Part shown: piece by piece, positions 1 to 10,267 of the stretch
How positions within the stretch are numbered: the stretch's first letter is position 1
Layout: the number at the start of each line of letters is the position of its first letter
DNA from: Butyriboletus loyo
Lineage: Eukaryota > Basidiomycota > Agaricomycetes > Boletales > Boletaceae
Length of the DNA stretch: 64,000 nucleotides
NCBI GenBank assembly: GCA_038093515.1
Contig: JBBPSI010000112.1
Span: 20,492-84,491 of the forward strand
Reading direction: 5' to 3'
Notes under the pieces: generated by a model
The model's input: the letters and a program-made list of their open reading frames with translations, nothing else
Database searches by the model: none
Told to the model about the DNA's origin: nothing
Program-made: the position numbers and the translations under genes

Positions 1-1
1 T

Positions 2-232
2 GCCCTGACGTTCTTCGTCACGTTCTTGCAAGCACGGGCCGCGATCACATCGGCATGGTATTATCGACTTCTATGTATCGACAACCAAGCATTCCGCTGG
101 GCAATTATGCCTTTCTTCTGGGTGGTGATACTCATTCAGTGGCTTGCTCTTATGTTTGAGGTGTGCGTTGTCCTACTGGACATTGCTGTCGTCGCGTGGT
201 GGTTCGGATGGTTTATTGGGATATGTACATGA
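2..232 (+). CDS. 3' end of a multi-pass membrane protein gene (partial)
   Basis: The window opens inside an open frame that runs from base 2 to a TGA at 230-232. The visible 76 residues are very hydrophobic and aromatic, with two probable transmembrane segments rich in Trp, Phe, Val and Leu and few charges. The 5' part of the gene lies outside the window, so neither family nor function can be given. It could be the terminal exon of a transporter or another integral membrane protein. A convergent minus-strand gene ends at 350, leaving about 117 bp for both 3' ends. Confidence 0.45.
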   Translation, partial: ALTFFVTFLQARAAITSAWYYRLLCIDNQAFRWAIMPFFWVVILIQWLALMFEVCVVLLDIAVVAWWFGWFIGICT

Positions 233-349
233 AATATTGATCAGGCCACCGTACAATCACTTGGTCGCATCTACGTGCACTATTTTTATGTATATTTTAA
301 GTTACAGATTGTTTACTTCGCTGAATTCTCCCTTTCGGGATACCTATAG

Positions 350-1844
350 TCAGGTTGAGATGTCAGGGATTGGGGCGTTCATAGATTCCGGCAAAGGCTG
401 CACATTATCGTGCGTGGACAAAACGGTCACCTCGTTGACTTGGGTGATTTCTCCAATTCGCCCTCCATCTACGCATGGTCGACAATATCCTGAACATGTA
501 ATCAGATTGACAGCCAAGTATGACAGGGTCCTCTGCTTACTCCCTCCCATAATCAATGGTACGTTTGCTTGACCACATGCAAAACAGGCAATCTTCGGGG
601 GAGGAACCTGACTTTTGGCCTGCGTTTGCCGCTTGCGCTTTGCTGTTGGGGAACCTGGAGGGTCTTGTGCAGATTTACGTGGCGCGGACCTCCGTTTTGG
701 TCTTCCGCTCTCCGTTGAAGGCTTGATTAGTTTCATAGCATATGATGGCAGGGCAGCCTGCGACAATTATATCAATACCCTTCGGAATATCATATTTGCA
801 TGCGTACGTTCTGGATTTGGGTGAGTTGCGAACCTTCGGGGAGTCGGTGCGCCAAGAACTTCTGCTGAGCCGATGCCTGCGACAGCGAGAGAGTAAGGAA
901 AACGAGTGCATCAGATATGAAAGAGTATTCGCTACAATTTCCATAAGAATTTTGCGATTTTCTTCTATTTTCTCCTTGGATCCTACCCAGCGCGAAAAAG
1001 AGTCCCAGATGTATGAGCTTGCCATCTTGAACTGGAATTCAACGACCCGCTGGGGAGGTAACTCCGCTGGAGCACTAGTTTCAGATCCAGAGACGTCTTG
1101 TGGTGGCGTCATGCTAGGGAACGGAACGATGGTGGAGACCTTGAGGTCACCGAACGAAGTAGGATCTCCGGGCGCAGAGACAAACACACACACGGCAGGT
1201 CCACGAGGAAATACCCAGCGATCTGAGGGGGCTTCTCGGAACTCTATCACAATATCAAAGTCCTTGATAGCTGCTTGGTATTGGTATTGCTGTGGCGTTG
1301 CAGGTGCTGTTGGTAAGGGGGTACTCGACGAGTCGGTTCCCGGTGCACTCAGTTGTGAGGTAGTAGCAGGGGTACCCGTTCCTGGAGAACTTGCTAGTGA
1401 TTGGATGAGCAGACCAAGAGTCTTCAGCTGATCCGGGCTTGCTCGCCCGGAAGCAGCTAGTTGTAACAGATTTGCAAGGGTTGGATTTGACGTCGCTGCG
1501 GTATTAACCTGAGAAATCAAGCCAGGGGTTACGGGTAAGGTAGAGGATAAAGATGACAATAGTGCACTAGATTCCCCGGCAGCTGCAGATGGTGAGGATG
1601 GTAGGGTCTGTGGTTGAGCTGCTTGCGACGATTGATTTCCTGGCGCTGGTTGATACACGAATGTTGTCTGTTGAGAAACCGCCACAGGAAACGGGCGATA
1701 GTGGACTTCGAATACTGTTGTATCCATAAACAAGTGAGGGCCGATTTGTAGTGTGCATCTGCCGCGGTTATAGATCGTGTGTGGGGGTGGCACGACGTCA
1801 GGTTGCTTCCCTCCCCTTCCGCGACTTGAGAACTTGGGAAACAT
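350..1844 (-). CDS. Hypothetical protein with C-terminal CxxC-x13-CxxC zinc-binding motif
   Basis: I do not recognise the family with certainty. The start at 1844 opens a single long exon: a short basic N-terminus, a Gln/Ser/Thr/Pro/Ala-rich low-complexity linker, then a folded-looking block around VIEFREAPSDRWVFPRGP. Three introns follow near the 3' end. One has its acceptor just before ASAQQKFLAHRLPEG, one runs from GTACGC to CGCAG before AALPSYAMKLIKPS, and one splits the zinc motif so that CFACGQ is joined to YCRPC. The segment before the zinc motif is highly basic (GRPKRRSAPRK, AKRKRQTQAK) and looks like a nuclear localisation signal. Basic region plus short treble-clef-like zinc site suggest a nuclear, chromatin- or transcription-linked protein; that is inference. 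The gene is divergent from BDP1 across about 340 bp. Confidence 0.6.
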
Positions 1845-2186
1845 TGCACGAAGCCATTTATCCCTCGCTACGATGATGATAGTGAGCGATGGTCATGCTC
1901 TAGCGACCAATTAATCTAACATTGTTTCAGTGATTGCAAAACTACAAAGCTGGGCAAGATCAGGCGGGGAGAGACATGAATCGATAAATGACTTCTTGCC
2001 TTTCCGCAGGTGATTTGAGATCTGAGTGCTCGCTGTCGCTGCCATCGACCTCCCAGTCCGGAACGTCGCCAACAGGCAGTTTCAGGGTTTGACTGCGAAT
2101 CATGAGGTGTTTGTTTGGCCCTGTTGTGCAACACCCTCTGGAAGTCGACACCGCAGAATCTCCTGAACATCCATCCCTTGCAAAAC
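1845..2186. promoter_or_regulatory. Divergent intergenic region between the zinc-motif gene and BDP1
   Basis: About 340 bp separate two divergently read start codons, so both promoters should lie here. I see no clear TATA box and no convincing gene in this stretch; the open frames on the minus strand are shadows of BDP1 or chance. Confidence 0.4.
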
Positions 2187-3784
2187 ATGAGCACGCGCGT
2201 TCGTGAGTCTTTCTGGCTTGTAGTTCTGTACCATCCTTCAATTGTACAACATAACACATAGAGAAAGGCGGCACTGTCTTCCGTCCAGTTACTAAGGCAC
2301 GGGGACCCCGCGCCGCCGAGAGCAATTCAAGACACCCTTCGGTACTGCAGGACAACCGTGCCTCGCATCCTCCGCCCGAGGTACATAAGACCCCGCATTC
2401 AATTCCTCCCAAGGATGCTCCCTCAGTCTTTATCTCCCCGCCATCTGCGGCGTTTTCGCTGGAGGGGAATATTGACCATGCAGTCATTGCAAATACTACA
2501 AACCAGGGTGTTCCAATTATTATATCTTCTTCCCGAGCCACTCCACTGGCACAAGGAGCTGAGTCGCAACAGCCGTCTACTGCCGAGGAAACTGCCGCGT
2601 CTGCGAACCCTTCCCATGCTATGGTTCCGATCGTTGAACAAACCCCTCACCATCAGAGTAAAAGGAGGTCGCGGTCCGAGTCGTTAGCTACCACTACTCC
2701 AAAAAAGCTCAGAAAGGCGCGGCGACCCGCAACTCCAGTGTTTGATGCAGATGCAGACCCTGGCGAGGATCTGGACCCGACGTCCGTCACAATGGCTGCC
2801 TTATGCGATGATACAGGCCAGGGCCGCATAAGCAGCAAAGCAGCCCAAATTCTCGACAATCATCTTGTCTGGAAGAAGTCAAATAAAGAGAAAAGGGCGA
2901 GGATGCGGATATTGATGGAGGCAAAAAAGTACGGGAGAAATGAGGACGGCGATACCGCACGAGTGAGGCGCCCAGAGGCCGAATCAGAACAGACCCCAGC
3001 TGCCGATGCAACATCTGGGCCGCCATCTATACAGCCAGTCTCTGGAAATCTTCCCGCAGTTAAGGATGTCTCCGGGCAAGGCTTTGACTATTCACAAAGC
3101 GTTTCCACCAGTCGATACAATGTTCAAGTCCGAATCGGTCCCAACGGAGAGACTATCGTCAACGAAGAGTCTTTGTTTGTGGATCGTCATGCTGAAGAAG
3201 ATACCACGGAGTACACCCATGTCGAGGAGTCCGATGTTACAAAGTTTGTCAATTCCGCTACATACTCAAAGCGCTTCCGCGGATCGCGCTGGAGTGCAGA
3301 GGAAACCGAGTTATTCTACGATGTAAGCTGGTTCTATGTGGCTACCTATGCTGAAATTGACCGTTTTCTAGGCTCTGTCACAGTTCGGCGAGAATTATGA
3401 ACTTATTTCATACGTACTGCCTGGTCGGGATCGTAAAGCGTGTAAAAACAAGTTCAAATCCGAAGACAAGAAAAATTTTCAAAGGATAAATTACTGTTTG
3501 AACAATCGCAAGCCCTATGGTTCGTATCCCCTTTCGGAGGTCACTTGTATTTCTACTTACGCCAAGATTTAGACATGCAAACCCTATCCCGTATGACTGG
3601 GAAGGACTTTAGTGGCCCTACTCCCGAGATACGAGCCCCCGCAACGTTGTCGTTGGCAGAGCCACAAAAGAACTCGAAAATCAACCAACCCCTGGCTCCA
3701 GGACAGACTGTGGGTTCATCGTCGACTGCTGCTGAGCATGTTGAAGAGGTGGTCGGGGACATTTCTAGTTTTGATCCGGAGTAA
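2187..3784 (+). CDS. BDP1: TFIIIB subunit B'' (Bdp1), RNA polymerase III initiation factor
   Basis: Bdp1 joins TBP and Brf1 to form TFIIIB, which recruits RNA polymerase III to tRNA and 5S genes. Four exons (2187-2202, 2262-3322, 3372-3519, 3573-3784) total 1437 nt, giving 478 residues with phases that agree. The tiny first exon splices to give MSTRVQKGGTVFRPV, typical of the Bdp1 N-terminus. A basic, Ser/Pro-rich disordered half follows (KRRSRSES, TPKKLRKARR). The diagnostic part is the extended SANT/Myb domain near the C-terminus: RFRGSRWSAEETELFYD, then ALSQFGENYELISYVLPGRD and KNKFKSEDKKN, interrupted by two introns. A short acidic tail ends in SFDPE. An intron-containing tRNA gene begins 67 bp after the stop codon. 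Compared with yeast Bdp1 (about 600 residues) the protein is short, the loss being in the disordered flanks. Confidence 0.92.
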
Positions 3785-3851
3785 ACGATATCGATTTTTA
3801 TTAGAAAGATACTTTTATTCTGATATAGCTGTCGTTGATGCTCACGTTTAA

Positions 3852-3935
3852 GCCGGGGTAGCTCAGCTGGGAGAGCAACAGACTGAAGACGTGGTCGTTT
3901 TCTGGAGGTCCCGTGTTCAATCCACGGTCCTGGCA
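3852..3935 (+). tRNA. tRNA-Phe (GAA anticodon) with a short intron
   Basis: A complete cloverleaf is visible. The acceptor strand GCCGGGG pairs with TCCTGGC with G-T wobbles before discriminator A. The D arm GCTC/GAGC carries the A-box sequence TAGCTCAGCTGG. The anticodon loop is CTGAAGA with GAA, and the T arm CCGTG-TTCAATC-CACGG contains the B box. About 11-12 nt lie between position 38 and the 3' anticodon strand, in the canonical place for a tRNA intron, so the transcript needs tRNA splicing endonuclease. No T-run is obvious within about 10 nt of the 3' end; the first candidate terminator is the TTTTT at about 3939-3943. Confidence 0.93.
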
Positions 3936-4288
3936 TTCATTTTTTGTGTCTGGCCTTAGCATCTCAAGGTGGCACTGGAGACTCGCCCATCATACACATA
4001 CTTTGTCGCCTCGAAGGCAGATCGTCGAAGGTGGTACTCTTACCATACTAGTGGGGTATGTCCTTGGCTCTCCACGAGATGGAAGCTCGCCTGCTTCAAT
4101 GCTGGCTTCGGGTAAGTGGATTGGGATCACATCGGGGGACCAACAAACTGACCCAGCGTGGGCTTCGTGAAGTTCTGTAGAAGCAGTGGGGTCTGACACC
4201 TCACGTGACAAACGCGTCGGTCCTATTTCAATGCGGTTCGGTTGTGTCCCCATACCTCCAGGTAGTCCCGAATATCGTCCCGATAAAC
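3936..4288. other. Intergenic region upstream of DMC1
   Basis: About 350 bp between tRNA-Phe and the DMC1 start. It begins with TTTTT a few bases after the tRNA, a plausible Pol III terminator. Otherwise I see only short chance frames; the DMC1 promoter should lie here. Confidence 0.35.
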
Positions 4289-6272
4289 ATGGCACCACGT
4301 CGTTCCACTGTGCCCGAGGAGAGCGTGCCCCCGCCCAGCCGCCCGCCGAGTCCTCCAACGATGGACGACATCGAGGAGGTAAGCTATCAAAGTCCCAACT
4401 ACATCGCCATTGACCTCACTTTTCCAGACGCCTTTCTTCGACAGCGTAGACGAGCTCCAACAACAGGTATGATTATGCCCCCCTAACCTCTCGCAACTCT
4501 AACCTCGCCAGGGCATAAACGTGCAAGATATTCTCAAACTCAAGGTAAATGCTCTTTTCGTTCTTCCTATCGTATCTCACGAGTTCACAGAGCGCGGCAA
4601 TTCATACTGTGTCTGGGGTTGTGATGACAACACGCCGACAGCTCCTCAAGATCAAGGTCAGCATCTTCGAGACTCTGCAAGAGTTGCATGTTCATTGTTG
4701 TCACGTTGTAGGGCATGTCGGAGGCGAAAGTCGAAAAAATCAAGGTAACAGGGTATATGCGTTCCAGAACACTCGACTTTATTTTTCCTCTCAATAGGAA
4801 GCCGCGCATAAAATTGCGGTAATCGGCTTGTCTCGAATGTGATCCGGGGACTCATTCACGTACAGGGCTCTTCGTTCGCGACAGGGGTTGAAGTTCAAGA
4901 TCGTCGGAAGCGCGTTCTCGTGATCAGTACGGGTAGTAAATCTGTAGATGCTATTCTCGGCGGTAAGAAGCTTCTTCTCGCTCGAAAAAAAAGAGGAATC
5001 CAAGCCCTCAAACAGGCGGTATCATGTCTCAGTCGATATCAGAAGGTAAGTATCTCGATGGTGTTGATTCCAATGAAATCTTACTCGGGAAAGTATATGG
5101 CGAGTTTCGCACGGGAAAGACACAGATGGCGCACACAATGTGCGTGGTAGCCCAGCTCCCCCCTGAACTAGGAGGCGCTTCAGGAAAGGTGTGTCGCTTG
5201 TGTTCAAAACAACATCCTTCACCTGCGGTTCATTCGACTAGGTAGCATACATTGACACTGAAGGCATGTGAGCATAATCCATCCTACTGCGTCAAGTTCA
5301 TAGCACTCCAAGGTACCTTTCGTCCCGATCGCATTCGGTCGATTGCGGATCGCTTCGGCGTAGATGGAACCATGGCGTTGGAGAATATTCTCTATGGTGC
5401 GGAGGAACACCTTCTGGCACTTGACTGCTGCTCATGATTCACTTGAAGCCCGAGCATTCAATAGTGAACACCAGGTAATAGTCCCCCAGTTGGCCTTCTC
5501 AGAGTGCTCACACTGAATCTGCAGATGGAACTGATAAATGAGTGCTCGCTTCGTTTCGCTGAGGACAAAGACTTCCGACTCTTAGTACGTCAGCGTCTCG
5601 GGTGTGGCATTGACATCTGACTTTTGATAGATTATCGACTCTATTATGGCTCTCTTTAGGGTCGACTTCTCCGGAAGAGGGGAGTTGAGTGAAAGGCAAC
5701 AGAAGGTGCGCTTACATACACAAATACACCACGCCCCAAAACATGCTAATACATGATCACTGTAGCTTGCTCAGGTAATATTCGTGTGCGCTGAAGAACC
5801 GAGGATCACCGCAATCACTCTTGCAGATGCTCTCCAAGCTCACAAAGTTAGCCGAAGAATACAACGTTTGTAATCTGATCCGTTTTGCATCTATTTTTTG
5901 ACTATCCCTCGGATAGCTCGCGGTGCTTGTTACAAATCAAGTCCAATGTACTGCCTTGAGTCACCACTCTCTTCAAATCTGTTGTTATCTAATAACCTCC
6001 AGCCGACCCCGGAGCAACCATGACTTTCGTCGCTGGTGGTGCTCTAAAGCCAATCGGAGGGCACATTCTCTCACATTCTTCTGCGACTCGTATGTTCCTA
6101 CGGAAGGGTATGCAAACTATTGAGGATGAGGAAGCAGGACGAAACTCATGTGCTGTGTTTTCGATATATAGGTCGCGCGGAAGAGCGCGTAGCTAAACTG
6201 GTTGATAGCCCTGATCGCCCTGAAAGCGAGGCCTCCTATAAGCTCGATGAAGGTGGCTGGACCGATGTTTGA
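4289..6272 (+). CDS. DMC1: Meiosis-specific RecA-family recombinase Dmc1
   Basis: Dmc1 forms nucleoprotein filaments on resected DNA and performs interhomologue strand invasion in meiosis. The gene is extremely intron-dense, with about 15 introns of 45-60 nt, and splicing restores a continuous Dmc1 protein from [12 protein letters not shown] to GGWTDV. Visible blocks in order are the N-terminal helix-hairpin-helix part ([20 protein letters not shown]), [14 protein letters not shown], the Walker A motif [28 protein letters not shown], the Walker B region [25 protein letters not shown], the L2 region TNQV...[17 protein letters not shown] and [14 protein letters not shown]. Dmc1 rather than Rad51 is favoured by [10 protein letters not shown] and the [13 protein letters not shown] loop. 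One intron (5264-5312) must be GC-AG to keep DTEG-TFRPD in frame. Length is normal, with no lesion seen. Confidence 0.95.
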
Positions 6273-7008
6273 AATTTTTACCTTTCCGCGAGCGGCCGCA
6301 CCTCGTTTCTTAACACTAACTGCTGTCTTTGTCTTTAATGCATATACTAGATCTTGACCGTCATGACAAGGTATTTCCATATCTGCTGCATGAATCGGTC
6401 CGGGATTCGTTTTCTTGATCCTGAAATACATCAATACACATGTTCTCAGCTATCCAGTCCAGTCGTCTTGAAGCCTAACACGCCCTAGTGTACGTCTTTG
6501 TTATAAATGCCACTCAAACTCAGCTTCGGTCTGGAGACCAGAAACCTGTGCAAAGCATTTAGGCGATTTATGTTGTCGTTGGCATTGGCCCTGGTGATCT
6601 ACCCCGGTGCTCTTCCTTTCGGCGAATACCGGATCAGGTAATCACGCGAGTTCCCTGCTATGTACACAAAAGTGTACGCTGTCATCAAAACTGACTCTTA
6701 TCACGACCAGGGACCCTATGGAGAGTTACGCTTTCCACCTTTACCCCTTAAAAAGGCGCTATCTTGAAATAACGCATTAATCGAAGCCAGCTACTTTGGA
6801 TCTGCAGGTGTAAAGCTGAACATGAGGCACTCATGGCTGAATATTGACATCAGGTGCATCGTCTAACTGCCCACAGGAAACAACTTCGTGTTCACCAGAC
6901 AGACCTCCGGTCTGATCCAAATGAGCGGTAGCACGTGGTACACGGACGCCAAAGAGGCACATTCGTTCCGTCTTCTCGTCATGCATCACATATAAAGTGA
7001 CCCGGACA
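6273..7008. other. Intergenic region between DMC1 and the RNase T2 locus
   Basis: No confident gene. It holds the DMC1 3' end, a 48-codon frame at 6508-6652 with a signal-like hydrophobic stretch, and on the minus strand an exon-like piece flanked by an acceptor (TTTCAG) and a donor (GTAAAA) at about 6284-6418. A TATAAAG at 6991-6997 sits just before the RNase T2 locus and may be its promoter. Confidence 0.35.
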
Positions 7009-7012
7009 ATGG

Positions 7013-8189
7013 ATGGTCTGCAAATCCATCTTTCCACGTTAACCTGCTGATCGTCACGAGCACGTTGTTATTCGCCAGCATAGTTCACGCAACTTGCACT
7101 TTGCCACACCTCTACCCTAACATCGAAGCATGCGTTGACTTGCCGTTGCAATATTCCTGCAAAAATACCATCGTACTCACTCATTCATGCTGTAACGTCG
7201 CGAAAGGCGGCCTCGTGTCACAAACCCGGTATTGGGGTACTTATACCGGTTTGGAGAGATTTGGACAGCTGCTGCCTCAAGGAAGCTGGGGCATCCACGG
7301 CCTACGGCCGGACAACCATGATGTGGAGCAAGTATCTCGTATATAATTCTTGCTTTTACTGACTTCATGTGGAAGTTTCTATGACCAATACTACAATCTA
7401 ACGAGGCAATACGATCCTAATCCGTCCCCAGCAACCCTTCCTGATGGTGCCGTTGTCCCTTTATACAAGGGTCCTAGCGTTAGGACGTTCATCGAAGAAT
7501 TTGGGCCATTCGACTAGTTGAGGTACAGTGGGTTCAATACGTGGAGTAGTCAGCGATTGATTGCTCACATTCCTAACAGTGGTCACTTTCTGGATCAACC
7601 AAGGCGCACCAAACGACGAGTTATGGCCACATGAGGTCCGTGATTTCCAGAACAAACTGTATAAGGATTCAACCAACGAAGGTGGTAGTTCTCGAAGCAT
7701 GCAACGTGCACCTCGACGTTTGATGTTGCTTGCTATTCGCCTGCTTACAAGGAACACCAAGAAGTGGTCAACTTTTTCGAGACTGTCACGAAGGTGTTCC
7801 AGATGTACCCAACTTATAACATGCTAGCTGCGTACGTGCCCCTCCGCGAGACTCACATTCTACTAACTGGTTTTCAGAGTTGGTATTCTCCCCTCTAACA
7901 AAACAACGTACACGCTGATCACCGATGATCTGTATTCGCAGACTGGTGCAATCCCTTATCTTGGATGCAAAAATAACGGGACTCCTCTTGACGAGCTTTG
8001 GTACTTCCACCACGTCTTGAGCACGGTGAGTACTCTTCTAGCGGTGCCTGAACCGACTCGGCGTTTTTACCGCAAGAACAATACGGGCACTTCAAGACGG
8101 TCAACTCGACCATTCCATCGACCTGCAACGAGAATGGCATCTGGTACTATGAGCGAACGCCTGGATCAGAGGGTCGAGTTACCTATTAA
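7013..8189 (+). pseudogene. Secreted RNase T2 family gene, probably disrupted
   Basis: RNase T2 enzymes are secreted endoribonucleases that use two conserved active-site segments. Both are present. CAS I reads SWGIHGLRPDN, with Arg where Trp is usual, and CAS II reads ELWPHEFSKHATC across a GT-AG intron. Other family blocks are YDQYYNLTRQYDPNPSP, YPTYNMLAAVGILPSN, GAIPYLGCKNNG and LWYFHHV. A signal-peptide-like stretch (NLLIVTSTLLFASIVHA) precedes the mature part, with paired cysteines after it. Three things do not work. No in-frame ATG precedes the signal peptide; the nearest, at 7013, is in another frame. A TAG at 7515-7517 falls inside the conserved segment normally reading FGxYDLLxFM. The last junction (donor GTGAGT after GTCTTGAGCACG) leaves the terminal exon, QYGHFKTVNSTIP to RVTY, one frame off. 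Either the gene has decayed or the sequence has errors. Confidence 0.7.
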
Positions 8190-8383
8190 TAAGTGCAGTG
8201 TGTATAAAAAAAGCCTGTGATTGAGTGATCCGCGCGTAATAAATGGAGGTCATGTGACTGACACGTCGCGACACGGTGAACAAACATGTAAAAACAATTT
8301 TATTGGTCTGTCTATGCGGAACGTCATGATATTTCTAATGTGGGAGGCGACTTTCATTTTTACCACCATCTGTGACTTCGGAC

Positions 8384-10069
8384 ATGACTGTTCGACTTGA
8401 TCTCGACGCGCCTGTGGTAGAATCAAGCACTCGGAGGGCCCTCCTAGATATTTCGCTTGCAGTGGCCAAGTGCAAGAAAATCGTGGTAGTCACTGGGGCT
8501 GGCATCTCGTGTTCATGCGGGATACCTGTGAGTCATTATCTGGCGTTGTTCCAGTCTCTACAATAACTGACATATCTTCAGGATTTCCGCTCATCAGACG
8601 GATTATATGCGCTTGTTAAGCAGCAACACCCCGACGTCGTACTTAAGGGTCGGGACCTCTTCGACGCGTCACTGTTTCGTGACAAAACATCAACGGCTGT
8701 ATTCTATACCTTCATTTCCCAGCTCAAGCACCGCATCGATTCTGCCACACCTACACCTACTCATCGCTTCATCAAAACCCTCGATATCAAACAGAAGCTG
8801 CTGCGTTCCTACACGCAAAACATCGATGGCTTTGAAGAAAAGGTCGGACTCCGTGGTAGCTCAAGCCAAGAAAATGCGTCCAGAAAAGGAAAATCAAGAC
8901 TGAAGGCCGCAGACGTACGCAATGTCCAATTACATGGAGATATTCACCGTGTCCGGTGTACCCTCTGTTCCGTTGATCTGCCCTGCACAGAGGGTTATCT
9001 GGGCATGTTCAACCAAGGGATGGCTCCGGATTGTCCAGAGTGCAAGTTACGTTGTGAGTACTCGGCCATTGCGTCGTTTGGAAAACACCAACTGTTATGT
9101 TTTCCTAGCGGAAGCACGCTTGGCCAGGTCGGCTCGACCTCTCAAAGTCGGCAGTCTGCGCCCGGCTATCGTGTTATATGATGAAGTACATCCACTCGGG
9201 GACGATATTGGGTTGATTCAGACCCAGGACATTGTACGGAAACCTGATATGCTAATCATCATGGGCACTTCCCTGAAGGTTCATGGACTTAAGAAACTCG
9301 TGAAGGATTTCGCGAAAGCCGTTCACGCCTCGAAAATATCCACCACAGGCACTCCAAGATCAGCCAAGAACTGGCAGGGCAAGGTTGTCTTCGTGAACAA
9401 GACTCCACCGGGAAGCGAGTGGGAGGATGTGATCGATTATCATGTTTCCGGGGAAACCGATTGTTGGGTAGAAAGGGTTCTCGAAGATTGGAAAAAGATG
9501 CGGCCATCAGATTGGGAGATTCAACAGACGCTTGACGTTGACGGTGTGTTCAAGGTTGTGAAGGAGTCAGCGTCTGTGGTCACGCAGAAAAAATGTACGT
9601 TCCCGATTCCCACCTTGATATACTTTATTCACGATGTGTTACAGCCGCATGCAGGCGAAAATCATTCGCAGAAAATGCTCACCGAAAAAACGAGATCAAG
9701 TGTTCACTTACCCCTCCATTCAAACCACCATCAAGTGCACCATCGTCACCTGTCAAACGACGGCAATCGGGTTGCCACTATTCTGATGTTGAGTCAAGTC
9801 CACGGAAAAGAAGAGGCGTGTCCAAGGTTGTTAGTTGCTTGGAAAGGCAGGAGATGACAGAAAGACGCCTTCTGTTTCTGGATACGACGAATTCCGCTTC
9901 GCAGATCGACAGTCCGAATGCAGTTGAACCACCCTTGAGGACGTCCGGCCATCACCGTCACCCAAGGAACCAGACATTGTCGAAAGAGTTACCTGTCAAG
10001 ATATCCAGGACGAGGGGTGTCACACGACCAGGCGGGGAAGTGTGGGTAGAGATCAGGAAAACAACGTAA
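8384..10069 (+). CDS. NAD-dependent protein deacetylase, sirtuin of the Hst3/Hst4 type
   Basis: Sirtuins remove acetyl groups using NAD+. Hst3/Hst4 proteins act on histone H3 Lys56 and support genome stability. Exons are 8384-8527, 8582-9053, about 9110-9591 and about 9649-10069. The NAD-binding motif reads VVTGAGISCSCGIP joined to DFRSSDGLY across the first intron. Next come SYTQNIDGFEEKVGL and the catalytic-histidine motif VQLHGDIHRVRC. A four-cysteine zinc site follows (CTLC...CPEC), then RPAIVLYDEVHP, IMGTSLKVHG and VFVNKTPPG. The C-terminal 140 or so residues are basic and disordered (VKRRQSG, SPRKRRGVSKV), consistent with nuclear location. Assignment to Hst3/Hst4 rather than Sir2/Hst1 rests on the QLHGDIHRVRC form and the short zinc-finger insert. 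Start chosen at ATG 8384, 11 codons before the conserved core; no upstream in-frame ATG is visible. Confidence 0.88.
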
Positions 10070-10267
10070 ATAAAGGCATCCTAGGACTGGACATTTGCAT
10101 TGTATACCAAGTACATCGTTTAATGTGTCATTCGAAACAGTTGACGCTGCATTCAAGCTCGCTTTCCAGAAACATGAAGATGGAATACCTTGAAGACTGA
10201 ATAAAATAGCTACAAGACGACAAGACAACATTTCCACAACCTCGTACCCCGGCGGTGGACACCCCAC

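Noticed and set aside
1960..2541. 193-codon minus-strand frame over the BDP1 N-terminus
   Set aside because: It lies antisense to the spliced BDP1 reading frame, which has consistent phases; composition is Cys/Ser-rich shadow.
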